From assembly GCA_037042915.1 (NCBI GenBank), contig CM073202.1:1116001-1180000 (forward strand): DNA of 64,000 nucleotides, written 5' to 3'. The translations under genes and the position numbers were made by a program. The stretch's first letter is position 1. Each line of letters opens with the position of its first letter. Positions 21,935 through 35,681 of this stretch are shown one piece after another. The DNA is from Auricularia sp. M13. Its lineage: Eukaryota; Basidiomycota; Agaricomycetes; Auriculariales; Auriculariaceae. A model generated the notes under the pieces. The model saw only the letters and a list, made by a program, of their open reading frames with translations, searched no databases and was not told the DNA's origin.

Positions 21935-23321
21935 TCAAAGAACACCATGCGAGAGTGCGAGACGCTCTATTTGTCGGCATATGCCCCAGATGCGTTGGCG
22001 GTTGCGCATTGAGGGAGAGAGGTAGCATTGCCGGGCGTATGAGAACCAAGGAAAGCCCTGGGACGTTCCATTCACCTCTTGTAGCAGAGCATCCCAACGT
22101 TCTTGTTCGCCGATGACGCAAGGTACCGCCCAATACAGGTGCTGTTTCGCGATCGTGTCCACGCAAGAAACCAGCTTCGCCCTTAGCGACGTGCACAGAC
22201 CCAAGAGTGACAAAACCTCGCTTAGCGAAAGATGTTGCGCGATGATGAGCAGAACGTCAACCGGAAGGTTGGTTAGACGACTCTGAGATGGGCTACTGCG
22301 CTCCTCGCACGAGATAAGGTGAAGAGGTTTTTGCAATGCCTGGCGAACCGGGAACCTGGCCGTAAATGTCAGCAATAGAACTGCCAGCAGGCTGGGAGAC
22401 TCACTTGTCAGGGCGCACCCAAACATATATGCGTCCAGTCTTCAACCAGTAGTCGTGTAAGTCGGCAGGATCCAAGGGCTTTTTCCTAAGCGCTGACTTG
22501 ATATCCTTGGGCAACTGATCCTTTTCCCAATCCTGAGGTTCCCAGTCCTGCTGGTCAAGCTCGAAATTGTGAGTGTCATCGTCGACCTCGACCTCGTCGT
22601 GATCGCCTTCATGGTCGCTGTTGCCATGATCGTTGTTCTCGCCATTGTCGCCGCTACTGCCTTCGTCTCCATCCAAAAAACCGTACATATGGAATGGCCA
22701 GACAAATTGCTCCTGGGAGCCAGTGACGTCTCCATAATCCACGCCTTCGATGCGGTCGGTGTAGTGGTTCCCATTGACCGCGCGTACGGTTTCCCAGAAC
22801 GCGCCCACGGGCTGCATCAGCCGCGGCGCGAACGCCGCGAGCAGCTTGAAGCAGAGCGCATGGCCGAACGGGTAGACAGCCGCGTTGACGTTGAAGTTCC
22901 CACCTCGATTCGGGCGTTCGAGGGCACCCAGATCATGCAAGTCTCCGGGAACGAGGCCGTCTATCATGCGGATAGTCTCGGGCTCGATGGCCGCGAGACG
23001 CGCGGCCTCGGTCTCGTCAGCTTCGCGTGAGCCACGGTATATCTTCATGTGGTCGATGATGGGCTGGTCGTCGGCATCGTATGGGCCAATAGAGACAAGG
23101 TCCTGAAGAAATGCCACGTCCTGCTTGTCTAGCAGGAAGCGCTTGACCTTCCGAGACTCTATAGGGGGTATGTTGCCTTTCTTCGCGCTTATTCTGAATG
23201 TGTGGAGGATGTTGCTTGCTACTTGTGCCTGTCCGCCACAAATCTTACAGCAAATTATAAGCCCATTGTGTCTGAGGACTTGAAGGAAACGCACAAAGCA
23301 GTAGCTGTCGAAACCACCCAT
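21935..23321 (-). CDS. CxxC-headed F-box protein, copy 1
   Basis: Exons 23295-23321, 22405-23243 and 21935-22355 sum to 429 codons (428 aa). The protein begins MGGFDSYCF and continues ICGGQAQVA, so exon joining creates a CxxC pair. A long conserved middle (LLDKQDVAFLQDLVSIGPYD...) and an acidic Asp/Glu linker follow. The F-box-like helix pair reads LTNLPVDVLLIIAQHLSLS near residue 310. It ends IWGICRQIERLALSHGVL. F-box proteins recruit substrates to SCF ubiquitin ligases; the target is unknown. A second intact copy lies at 46580-48148. The 51-nt first intron has no stop and is a multiple of three, so retention would also stay open. Confidence 0.85.
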
Positions 23322-23647
23322 AAGCTTGGAAAAGTGTGGTAAAGGAAGAAAAGCTCGAGCGCTCGCCGGAGAAAGCCGCCAACAGCACTCCCCGTCTATC
23401 TGATAAGATAAGTATAGCTGACACGAACAGGCCTTACAACGTCTGAGGAAGTTCTGAGGATCAGATGAACTCAAAGGCATTGACATCCAGTCTGAGGAGC
23501 TTCGTGGAGGCTATTCACCAGCGGACGAGCGAAACGAGTCTTCATGACTTCCAAAAAAAATACCTCCGGTATATGTATTGATATCCATATAATTTACTGT
23601 GAATGGAGAAATGGTATGACGGCTTTTGCTGCACTGTCTCCCGAAAG
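23322..23647. other. Intergenic, F-box copy 1 upstream region
   Basis: The part next to the F-box start shares tracts with the upstream of copy 2, including CTTATCAGATAGAC and TTCTTCCTTTACC. The duplication therefore included some promoter sequence. No other gene is supported. Confidence 0.5.
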
Positions 23648-25542
23648 TTATGCCTTCTTGGGCTTGATGCTCTGGGGGTTCCAGAACACCTCGGTCGGGT
23701 CGAGTTCGGCCTTGATGCGCTCGAGCTTCGGCAGGTTGGCGCCGAAATATTGTCTCTGTGCATCGTCGCCGAGCTGCGGGCTGCGTAACAAGTCTCAGCT
23801 ATGAATTCGAGTAACTGGGAGAAGACTCAGACGCACTCGACGTAGCCTGCGTAGGCACCAAAGTCCACGTTGGGCATGTGCGACTTGATGAGGTCGTTGA
23901 TACCCGTGAGGAAGTCCTTGGTCTTTTGCGACAGGCCGAGCAAGCCAATACCGTAGGTCTGAATGTAGAACTGGGATAGGATTGTCAGGTACCGCACGTG
24001 GGACGGAGGCAGGTTGGGCCTACCAAGGTGTCACGATGGCCATAAGCAGTGGCGTCCGCAGGGACATCGTTGATGGCACCGCCCTCGAGATCGAAGATGA
24101 CGACCCAGACCTGTAATGGATGTGAGGACAACGACGATCCTATCCCGTGTCCTAAAACGCACAGGAGTGTCCTTCTCAGCCGTGTCCAAGTAGTTGAAAA
24201 GATCGGTGATGCCAGCCTCGGGAATGAGCGTGTCCGGGCGGAAGTTGAGACTCTTGGAGTAGAAAGATGCAGGCTAAAAACGACCTGTGAGATTGCAGGA
24301 GAAGCGCGAACGGCTCTTGCGAAGCTCACAATACCGCTGATACCAGCGAGCGCAACACCCTCGGCCCAGTGGAAGACGGTGCCAAGCCAGTCCTGCGCAA
24401 CGCTGACGTTCGCCGTCGAGTTGCCCTTGAGCTTCTGCTCGAAGCCAAGCGCCTTGTACTCCTCCAGGGAACCAAAGAACGTTCCGGAGATGATCATGGC
24501 CAGCGGGGTGATCGTAACCTGGCTCGCCAGCCTGCGGTCCAGGGTCGGGTCGGAAATGAGCTTCTGCCACGCCGAGAATGCGGGTGCCATGCTCTTGAAC
24601 GAGCCGAAGCTGCGCACAGATAGCGTGAGACTCCACAACACCACGCAGAGACGAACACATACACGAAGGAGTACGAGTAGTTCACGGTTTCGGCAGGCTC
24701 AGGCTCCGTCCGCACGACAAATTCCGTGACGATACCGTAGGAAGATGCAGCGCCACGGATCGCCCAGAAGAGATCAGACTGAGTTTTCTCGTTCGCGCGC
24801 GTGATCGTGCCGTTGGCAAGCACGACCTCGACCTCGAGGATGTGGTCGAGGGCCGCACCGAACTGACGCGACGTCGGCCCAAGACCGCCAATGGTCGCAT
24901 GACTGCGGGCGGCGTGAGGAGACGGTCAGCGGCCGCCAGGAAATGAACGCACCCGCCAATGCCGACCTGTATCGCATGAGCGTCATGTCTCTCATGTATT
25001 TCAGGGCATGAGACGCACCTCTGGGCAAGTGCCGTGCGACATAGCACGCTTGCCGTTGTCGTGCATGCGCGTCGTAACGTCCTGTAATTCGAAGCGAAGC
25101 GTGTAAGCGCTCCCCCACGGGATCTGACATGGACAGCTGACAGCGACCGACGCACCTTCAAGCGCGTACCGCCACCGATCTTTGCCTGCCATGTGTTGGT
25201 GTCCATTTCGAAGTGCTGGATCTGCACAAGGTCCACGACGAGCGAGCCGCTCTCGCCGCCAATGGAATAGTCCGCAAAGCTGTGGCCGCCGCAACGCGGT
25301 TGCACTTTGACCGCCGCCTTCACCGCGCACTTGACCGCCTCAGACACGAGCTGCGTCGAGTTGGGGCGCACGAGCGCCGCGGGGTAGATCGTGTACGCCG
25401 TGTTGTACGTGTTGGTCTGCTGCATGTAGTTGATGTCCTGAGGGAACGTAATGTCCGATTTTTGAAACTTGGACAGCAGGCAGGTCTGCAGCGTCGAGCC
25501 CGGCTGCGACTGCTCGGAGAGCTTGGACGTGTCGGCACCCAT
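23648..25542 (-). CDS. FAD-linked oxidase, BBE/glucooligosaccharide-oxidase type
   Basis: Nine exons sum to 483 codons (482 aa): 25156-25542, 25019-25081, 24953-24966, 24663-24902, 24330-24609, 24163-24273, 24024-24110, 23837-23970, 23648-23780. The FAD-binding PCMH fold shows RCGGHSFADYSIGG with its flavin-linking His, and GTCPEVGIGGH with the Cys expected at the second covalent link. GGLGPTSRQFG and FWAIRGAASSYGIVTEF follow. The C-terminal BBE signature is RQYFGANLPKLERIKAELDP. The enzyme probably oxidises a sugar, lactone or aromatic alcohol with release of hydrogen peroxide. There is no signal peptide; the start MGADTSKL fits an N-myristoylation consensus instead. The third exon is only 14 nt and lies at the flavin site. 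Confidence 0.88.
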
Positions 25543-26781
25543 GACGAACGGCGGTGGCGCGAAGGGGGAGAAAATGAAGCGGGGGAAAGGATGAAAATGC
25601 CCTAGCAGTCTGAGTCTCAGTGGCCTGACATCCCGAATTTGAATGGATTGCAAAGGCGCGGCGATGTCGATGATGAAGCTTCCGCCACGCGCATGGCCTG
25701 GGTCACCGGGTATCCCTCCGATCATCCCCGCGCCTTTGCGACGTCGCCTCTCCAGGACCTGGGAGACCGATTTCGGACAAAAGCCTACCACAAACAGCCT
25801 TTGCTTGGCCCACTCCACGAGTCGCCGCTTTATGTACCGACCCTTGCTGTCCAGCGACACACGCCCCTGGCGCACCGAGGAACCGGAGGCTTTCTCGCGT
25901 GCTCCGGAACAGATCACCGCATGCATGTGCTCTGCCTCGGGCATCCACAAGCTCGATATATCCTCGATGATACGGACGATGGCCGGCCGTTGGCTATGAC
26001 GACGACAAGAGCGTACGCTGAGCCCTCAGACCCCGAGCAACTGAGCTTCGCGCCTGCTGGGCAGCGACGGCCTTGGAGATTACTTACTCGCCGACAGTCT
26101 GTCAGTCATCACTGCCAACCACGGCAATGCCAACATGATGGGTGCCAGCGTGCAGGCTGGCCTTGGAAGCACATCAACTCGTACGACTTTTGAGATTTTA
26201 CTCGTCTGGACCACGGGCGCCGCTGCACTGAGGCCGAACATATCGTGACGCTACAGTATGTGGTTCTCTCACCGCGATGCACTACAAGGCTCTGTCTGGC
26301 CTGGACGCGCAAGCTTGCGCAATGTGGGGGCCGCTGCCAGTGTTACTGTACCGCTGCTTCGCACTGCTGCCGAATTTTGTCTGTGGCTGAGACGACTTTG
26401 ATCATGAGGCCCAGGGTCATGCGCTAGCCCCATCGTTGTGCAGTCCGCTGAGGACGTTAGTACTGTACCAGTAAAAACTGTTTGGGATCGACTCGACAAC
26501 ATGCGTATCGTGCTCGGAGAAGCGATCCCCCATAACGGACCAATGCGTAGTGACCAGTCAAGCTAAGTCTAAGTAAGTAGATAAATGCATGCACAGTCGC
26601 CACCCAGTTGCCAATTTAGAGCATGTATCGAGTCGTGACTGATCTCATCCAGCACGTCGGCAAAGTCCAGATCGACATTTCTTTCTGTCATCCATTAAAT
26701 TTAAAGTTCAAGTTGGGTATGCGACGCAACAGACGAGGGATTATCGCAAGGGATGGCTATGACGGCAGAGCATTCAATACC
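25543..26781. other. Intergenic, no supported gene
   Basis: About 1.2 kb between the oxidase start and the GGPP synthase stop. A plus-strand frame at 25639-26193 is probably chance, because it lacks domains and overlaps the likely oxidase promoter. Around 26560-26760 the sequence is more AT-rich. Confidence 0.45.
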
Positions 26782-28210
26782 CTACACACCATTATCATCC
26801 GGCTCAAGCGGCACATGCAGGAGATCCAAAATGGCCGTGAGCTTGTCGTTGCCGCCGAGCCTCAATATCTCCGCGCGCGCCTGCGCCTCGAGCGTCTGCA
26901 TGACGGCGCGCGTGTACGCGAACGAGCGCGTCTTGTCGCGCATGTAGTCCACGACGTACTGCTTCATCGTCGGTGTTGTCGGGCGTTTCTGCAGGACGTC
27001 TATAGAGCGCGCAGTTGCGGGTGAGAATGATGGGAGAGGGAGAGGGAGAGGGAAAGGGAGAAGACGCACTGAGGACCTGGCGGTTGGACGTGTCGGCGCG
27101 GATGGAGTGCACGATGGGGAAGGAGAACTTCCCCTCGGAGAGGTCTTCGCAGAAGCCTTTGTTGTCGGTGTACTGCCACGGAGAACTTGAGAACGCAGCG
27201 AAGGTTGAAAGGAAAACTGGGTACCTGCGACGATTGGAGATTCATGTAGTCGTCCCGGATCTGGAAGTGGATGCCGATGAGGTTGACCAGAGGGACGAAG
27301 TCTCTGCGGGCAGACGTCAGACATTGTATTGTGCCTGCGTAGGAGGCCGCAACACGCTGCGTACGTCGCGTTCTTGCTTTGCGCCATCATAAGCTTGATA
27401 CCAATCCGCAAGAGCCCGCCGGTCTCTTACATAGGGGTCAGCAACAAACCGCACGACAAAGGCGGGAAGACATACTGTTGTTGACCATGCTCACGTACTC
27501 GTCCTCCGTCGGACACGTCAAGCTGTCTCTCCATAACAGATCCAAGCCTTGGCCTCTGTGGAGATTGAGTAGCTCGGCTGGGCAAAAGAGTGAGCACGCG
27601 CGATTGAGCGGGGGGAGCGCACACAGTTGACGAGTTTGTCCAGCTCAGGCGCGGTGCCGCCGTTCTCTGCTTTCAAGCGATCGCGAAGATCAAAGATCTC
27701 TTTGAACGCAAGGAAATAGACGTAGTTCGCTGAGTTGATAGCTTGCGGTATGCCGTAGATCTTGTGCGCAACTGCAACCAACAGGCAAGGCAATGAGCGG
27801 CGTTGTGCAGCGCATAAAAACATATTACGCACCTGGCACGCCGCGCCGCAGCTGCGAATCGTCTTCCACGTCGTCCATGCTGCGCGGCAGTGGCTATAAG
27901 CAAATCCGTCCTCGGAGCGAACGCGGCGCACATTAAGCTGGCGGTGTGCAGCATGCGGACGATGCGGGCGATGGTGGCCAGGCGGTCGTCGGGCACTTGC
28001 AGCCAGACATTGAAGGCCTCTATGAGCTTTGTGCGGATTTCCTTGCCGGGCACCTCGCCGATGTAGTGGTACGGCTCGAGCAGCGCCTACCGCCCGACTC
28101 AGCAAGCAGGCTACGGGCCACGGCTGCAGCGGGAAGCGCACGGTTTCGTTCTGGTCAGTCCAGTCTGGCTCTTTGGACAGTCTGGAGAGTATGTTGTCGT
28201 AGGAGGACAT
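26782..28210 (-). CDS. Geranylgeranyl diphosphate synthase
   Basis: Nine exons sum to 327 codons (326 aa): 28142-28210, 27932-28086, 27833-27879, 27625-27771, 27476-27577, 27365-27425, 27225-27303, 27070-27172, 26782-26999. The first Asp-rich motif is [14 protein letters not shown] and the second is QIRDDYMNL. Other trans-prenyltransferase signatures are [26 protein letters not shown] and [20 protein letters not shown]. Together these match fungal GGPP synthase (BTS1 type), which condenses FPP with IPP for protein prenylation and other prenyl products. Size and motif spacing fit. The gene diverges from CYP51, so two isoprenoid-pathway genes share one intergenic region. Confidence 0.92.
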
Positions 28211-28822
28211 GGCGAGCACGGTGTGGCGGGTAGGACGAAATCATAGCTGCGCGCCGTGCCGTTGGTAACGGAGCCAACGAATATAGATCCGCTATCTCCT
28301 GCTATCTCTCCAGCAAGTCCTTACCGTCCTGCAGAGCAACTGTGTGCCTTTTCTTGAAGCTCTACTGTGTCGTTCATGGATGCAGAATTCGGTAGAAAGA
28401 CGAACTGCGGAAATGGATGCCTCCCCCGAGGTTCGAATCCAGTGAATATTCGGCAAGCTCTCTAGCAGGTGGAGAAGGTTCTGAGGCCTGGGAAAGAGCT
28501 GCATTGTATTCATCTGCGGGGAGAGACTGGGATCCCGCTCGTAATCAAGTTTTCATGCCGCGATGATTCCTCGCGGACAGCCTCCCGAGCGTCAGGGCCA
28601 CAGTCAAATTTCCTGCGTGCATCGAGCCCGATTATATGCGATTTACGAACGAAAGTCCAGGCATTCGCTTAGCTGTGGCCTGGCCGCAGAGCTCTAGGAG
28701 AGAAACTGACACCACAGTTCCGACGAATCGGAAGCGTGGGAAAATAGGCGTCGTTCCACTGGCGCTGAAAATTATAAGATGGCACGACGGCTGGCACGGC
28801 TGGCCCACGCCCTTTCTCCGCC
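28211..28822. promoter_or_regulatory. Divergent promoter, GGPP synthase / CYP51
   Basis: A 612-bp region between two starts that face apart. An ATTATAAGAT stretch at 28771-28780, about 45-50 bp upstream of the CYP51 ATG, could act as a TATA element. I could not identify a sterol-response site by e      ye. Confidence 0.55.
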
Positions 28823-30848
<2,026 letters not shown>

Positions 30849-30982
30849 GCAGTTTTTACGACATTAGATGAGCAGGGTTGGGGTTACTTTTCCGTGTCTA
30901 CAATACAATCGTCTATCCAGCACCAGTTGGGTGCATGCAGAGCAACCACATGAATAAAAGATGTTGGCATTGCGGCTATATG

Positions 30983-33900
30983 TTATGCTCGTTCTGCGAA
31001 CACACGAGGCGGGCCCATCTTGGTGTGCGTGATGCGCGTCTTCAGTCGCATGCCGACGAGGGTGCCTTCCTTGTCGACACCATCGATAGCGACGAATACA
31101 CCCAGCTCGGGGACGTGCGCCTTGACGGCGTAGGTGCGGTTGCGCATGTCCAGCTCGGGCGAGGAGATGACGACGGCGTCGTAGACCAGATGGCGCGGCG
31201 GGCTGGCGGCGGCGTTGGCGTCGAGCACGCGCTGGATGTAGTCGACCGTCCAGAAGCGCTGGTTCTCGGCCATCGCGCGCCCGTTCTCCATCTCGCGCGT
31301 GCCCTGCTCCGCGGCGAGGTCGCGCAGGAGCGCCTCGCCAAACTGCGGCGGGTCGGGGAAGCCTGCGGCCTGCAGCAGGCCGGCCTTGAGCTGCCAGTGC
31401 GTGACGAGGTCGAGGTAGCGGCGCAGCGGCGACGTCGCGCGCGCGTAGCCCTCGCCGCTGGGCACGCCGAGGATCGCGTGCTCGGCGGGCCGCAGGGTGT
31501 ACGACCCGCCGGGCATGAGCACGCCGAGCTGGACGACGAGGTACGGGTCGACGTAGCCGTACGCGTCGCGCGCGGCGACGACGCGCGCGAGCGCCGCGGG
31601 CGACATCGACGCCGGCGGCGCGTGGCGGCGCAGGAGCGGCACGCCGAGCTGCGTCGCGGCGCGCGACGCGATGCGCGCGGCGGTGATCATGCCCTCGCTC
31701 ACGACGCCCGTGCTGCGGCCCACGACGCGCGACTGCACGCCGTAGCGCACCTGCGGGTAGCCGCGGAAGAACACGGGCTCGGACGGGATGTACGGCCGCA
31801 AGGGCAGCCCGCTGGACTCGGGGATCGTGATGTCCGGCCGCTCGAGCTGCCAGCTGAATATCGGCCCCTTGAGCCGCTGCGCACGCAGCGCGTCTGTGAG
31901 CTTTCGGAGTAGCTGGAGGTCGTCCACTGCGTTGTCTGGGACAGGTCGAGCAGCGCGCGTTGGCGAGGCTGGCTCGCCAAAGGGATAGTGCACCTCGGCA
32001 AAAGGTGGCCCCAACGCGCGGTCGACAGCATCGTACGTGAGCACGACAGGGTTGCGAATGTAGCCGGCAGCGACCTTCGTCTCCAGTATCTGGCCGTCCT
32101 GGTCGACCTTCGCGCTGAACGTCAGCGTCTCCATGGGCTTGTCCTTGGGCCAGTCCTCGCGCAACGGCGCGCCAAGGCTGAAGCGGCCCATGGCAAGCGT
32201 GTGCGGGAGCATGAGCCACGTCCGGTGGCGGTAGTACACCGTCGTGCCCATGCGCCGCGCAAAATTGCTCAGCTCGTGGTTCGGATGGAGCTCCGTCGTA
32301 GGGTCCGCGATGTGGACGTGCATCCAGAAGTGGTCCGGCTCGTCCGGAATGCGTTCCACCGAGAGGCCGTCGTCCAGCTCGGTCGCCGTGAGGTCGTCAA
32401 TGATGTAGACGGGCAGCTGGCCGAAGTCGTGGCGCAGGTTTTCCATCAGGTCGCGCGGGTAGAGCTCGTCTCGAGGAGGGCGGACCAGAACGGACGGGTC
32501 TGCCGTCCTACGCGGCTTGCGCGCCGCGAGCTCCTCGTGACGTTTCTCTTGGTCGGTCGACCCGGGCGCGGCCTTCGAGAGCATGAACATTTGCGGCCGC
32601 GTCCAGGAGTCGTCCTCCCATGGCACGAGAACGCCAATCGCTTTCAGCATGTTGAAGACGTCCGCCGACGTGAGCGGCTCCTTGTCCTGGTAGAAGCCAA
32701 CTGCTTTGAGAAATTTCATGGCATAGACGGAGTACCAGTCGTGTTGAATGCTGCGGCGCGCCATCGACGCCTGTCGAAGGAATAGGAGGATACGCCGGTC
32801 GTTCGCGTCAAACTTGGGAAGCGCCTTGAGGGGTATAGGCGTCGGTGCTGACAGCGACGTTTTTTCATGGTGGTGTTGAAGCAGCAGTTTCGCTTTGTCG
32901 GTGAAGGCGGCGACCTGCGCGTTGTCCGGTTCGCGGAACCACTTGAGGACGATCTTGTGGTTCTCCACCTCGCTGAGCGGGCGGACGAGGAAGGTCTGGT
33001 AGACGCGGTGGGAGGAGGGATGGCATATGTAATGGAACGCGTCGTCCATGAGCAGCCGATGCGCCGCGAACGTCGTGATATGGTCCGGGCTCTCCCCTGG
33101 GCCAGCAAGAATGTGTGCTGCCACCGAGGTCTTGATCTCTGCCCATTGCGATGGCTCCGGGTTCCGCACGCGCTCGTACAGCCTGGACATCTTGGGTGCA
33201 AGTTTATGCTGCACCTCTCCGAGCTTGCGCTCAAATGTGCGCAACTTGGAGACAATTTGCACTCTGGCTGCGTGCTGGGCGGATTTCTTCGGGGCGTCCT
33301 CTACACCACATTGGGCGACCCAGTTGTCAGGTACGAAGCTATGCCTAACCCACATCGCATCGTTGAGGTCGTGCTCGAAGATTTCACCAGACGCAGTCAG
33401 GGACCGACACAACCGTCGCATTTCAGTGCCGGTGATATCCAACAGAACTCCAATGGTAGCGATATTGTTTCTGTGAACATGCAAAGCCTTAGATTGGGCT
33501 CAACATGTAGAAAGCGGGGTAATCAGAGTGAGAGACAGGACGAAAGTGGCGTGCAGAGTATTCTGAGCCCGCCTGAATGCTTGCAGAAGAGACGGTCACA
33601 AAGCATTATAGCGTCCAGGCAGCTGCATCCTAGCACACCAGGACAGTCCTAGCCCAACTCCCAAACGGAGTGCATGCAACTCGCAGAAATAGCACAGAGC
33701 GCGTCGGTTCATAGTGTGGGAGCGTTGGTACCAGACCGACACTCTGATTACCCCCAAGAAACCAAACTGCAGCGCACCTTCTGAGCTCCACGAAGGAGCC
33801 AGGCGATATGTTCATGGGCACGGCCTCGCCAGTCAATTCCCCTGGGATCGGGGACGCGTCCTCCGCCGAGCGCGCCATGAACTGCTCCTTCTTTTCTGAA

Positions 33901-34175
33901 GCCACGCTGCTGGGCCGCCGAGTGTCGCGCCAAAGCGCGTCTTCCGCGTTCGAGTCAGACTGTTTCCATCCAGGGCGTCGGCTGCCCTCGCCAGTAGCCT
34001 TGATAACGCGCGAAGCCAGCCGGTTCACGGCGCGCAAGTCCTCGCGCGCAATTCTGCCAGGAGCCTGGGAGCTCGCAGCCGGCCCTTCAGCCCGCGCAGC
34101 GGTGGAGGCAAGCCATCGTCGTTGGTCGCGGGCCTGTCGCGAGGCGCGGGCAAAGAGAACGGCGCGCCGGTGCAT
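30983..34175 (-). CDS. DSS1: Mitochondrial 3'-5' exoribonuclease II, DSS1/RNB family
   Basis: Exons 33778-34175 and 30983-33470 sum to 962 codons (961 aa), joined by a 307-nt intron. The start MHRRAVLFARASRQARDQRR is an Arg-rich mitochondrial presequence. The intron join restores VELRRNNIATIGVLLD, an OB-like N-domain. The RNB catalytic domain contains IDDLTATELDDGLS with the metal-binding Asp residues, followed by RMGTTVYYRHRTWLMLP and YARATSPLRRYLDLV. The C-terminus carries an S1-like region ending in VFAERA. The altered RNB signature and the presequence point to DSS1, the nuclease of the mitochondrial degradosome, rather than cytosolic DIS3. It diverges from the zinc-finger gene across 81 bp. 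Confidence 0.9.
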
Positions 34176-34256
34176 GTCGACGGCCCAAAGTGGCGGAAAG
34201 CAAGAAAAATGCTCGCGCGCAGCGGCTAAGTCCGCACCTTGCTCCAGCCCAACGCG
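34176..34256. promoter_or_regulatory. Very short divergent promoter, DSS1 / zinc-finger gene
   Basis: Only 81 bp separate the two start codons, including both 5' leaders. The transcripts must therefore start very close together or overlap. Confidence 0.55.
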
Positions 34257-35425
34257 ATGTACAAACGCGTAGCAAAACACGCGCGAAGGAGGGCCGACGA
34301 GGAGGCTCTTGGCCTCGATGAGGAAACGAAGGATGTGCTGGGCCTCAACGACACCGACGACAGCGAGTCCGACTCCAGCTCCAGCGACGACGACAACGCA
34401 TCCTCGGATGAGGACGCGTCTCAGGACAGACTGGCCAAACTGAAACGGAAGCTGAGCGGCTTATACGATGACGACGGCGAGGATGCTGGCAGTCAATCTG
34501 GCGAGGCGGGCTCTGCGTCGGAGGACGAGGACGAGGACGAGGACGGCGACGAAGGCCCAACCGCACAAGAAGCTCTACAAAATCCCTTGTACAAGATAGC
34601 AATTCCAGCCGGCGCGCAGTCATGTGCTATATGTCCGGGGAGGGTCTTTAAGAATGGGGGCATGGCTAAAGACCATGTAACATCTGCGGTGCGCCATATT
34701 CACTCTCCCGCCGAGGTCTCTGTCTTCTCACACATTATAATTTCAGGCTCACATGCGGCGACACAAACGCTTCGTAACCTCTACTGCTGCGTTGCAGGAC
34801 AAAGGGATCGACCTGGATACTGTCAGCGCAGCGAGCGTTGCCACTGTCATGACAGAGAAACCCGAATTCGCGTCCACAAAAAAGGACTCTGCGAAGGTCA
34901 GAGTGCACCATTGTCCTTTTATCCTTTATTCCTTCCAGAACTGTGCTTATATTGGGTTCAGGCTCGCCGCAAAAGAAAACGTGATCGTGGTGGCAAGAGG
35001 AAGCGAGAGGAACGTGAAAGAGGGGCCTCAACAACGGATAAACCGCCGTCGGAAGTGGTTGACCGTCCAAAGAAATCGAAGTATGTGCGATTGTATCAAA
35101 ATCCTCCGTGTTCACTAACAGTCGCAACAGAAAGGTCACGTCCGCAACCGCCGAGGAAAGCAAGCAGTACGTCTCTCCATACCGTCTGCCGCAGCTGCTC
35201 AATCCCGTTTCAAGGGACAAGAGCACTGCACGTCAGGATAAAGCTACTCTCCATGATCATAAACCCGTACCGAAATCCAGGTATGTTAGCGGATGTTGCA
35301 ACATTCGTTTCGCTACATAACTTCCTCAATACTGCAGCACGTCGCATCGCACAGACCGTCCTGCAAAACGACTTCGGCGTGAGAGCATCCCGAAGACGAA
35401 AGTTCGGGTCGTAGATGTCCAATGA
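34257..35425 (+). CDS. Acidic/basic nuclear protein with C2H2-like zinc finger
   Basis: Five exons sum to 312 codons (311 aa): 34257-34676, 34747-34896, 34962-35080, 35122-35280, 35338-35425. A basic start (MYKRVAKHARRRADEEAL) precedes a long Ser/Asp/Glu tract. A single finger follows, assembled across the first intron: CAICPGRVFKNGGMAKDH, then AHMRRHKRF. The tail contains basic clusters (ARRKRKRDRGGKRKREE and AKRLRRES) that resemble nuclear or nucleolar localisation signals. The composition suggests a ribosome-biogenesis or nuclear RNA factor, but I cannot name an orthologue. The fourth intron border has alternatives. Pairing with DSS1 does not reveal the function. Confidence 0.7.
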
Positions 35426-35681
35426 TCATGATACGAGCTGTCCGATGGCTTTCCGCGAGCACCTCTCAAGCTTGAAGCTTCCCAAGGCTGTCCGGGACCG
35501 AGGAATACTCGATCTACTTGAATTCTCAAGAGGTCTCGCGCGGAAAGGTCACTTGCTTCCCGCAGCAGCAGATAAGGCTTTGCAACAGGTCATTAAACAC
35601 CTCACCGACGGTGCCGTCGAGTTCGACAATGCTTCGGTTCTCTCACTGGCCCACCATCTGTTATCTCAGCTGCCAACCTGA
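35415..35681 (+). CDS. Small open frame, uncertain
   Basis: An open frame of 88 aa overlaps the end of the zinc-finger gene. From its second Met it reads MAFREHLSSLKLPKAVRDRG and continues as a plausible helical protein. No family was recognised. It could be a real small gene, a relic or a 3' UTR frame. Confidence 0.2.
   Translation: MSNDHDTSCPMAFREHLSSLKLPKAVRDRGILDLLEFSRGLARKGHLLPAAADKALQQVIKHLTDGAVEFDNASVLSLAHHLLSQLPT

Noticed and set aside
25639-26193. Plus-strand frame of 184 codons
   Set aside because: It has no recognisable motif, overlaps the probable oxidase promoter, and has Arg/His/Pro-rich composition typical of chance frames in GC-rich DNA.
28423-28447. Perfect tRNA B-box-like word GGTTCGAATCC, suggesting a tRNA gene
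   Set aside because: The neighbouring bases do not form a T-stem, no D-arm A-box lies upstream, and no acceptor stem can be drawn. Probably chance.
30864-32219. Large minus-strand frame of 451 codons
   Set aside because: It is a shifted-frame shadow of the RNB exon; the true frame carries the catalytic motifs. The Ala/Arg-rich translation is characteristic of a shadow.
33471-33777. H/ACA-like snoRNA in the long DSS1 intron (AGAATA and a downstream ACA)
   Set aside because: The words are short and the spacing and flanking hairpins could not be verified by eye.
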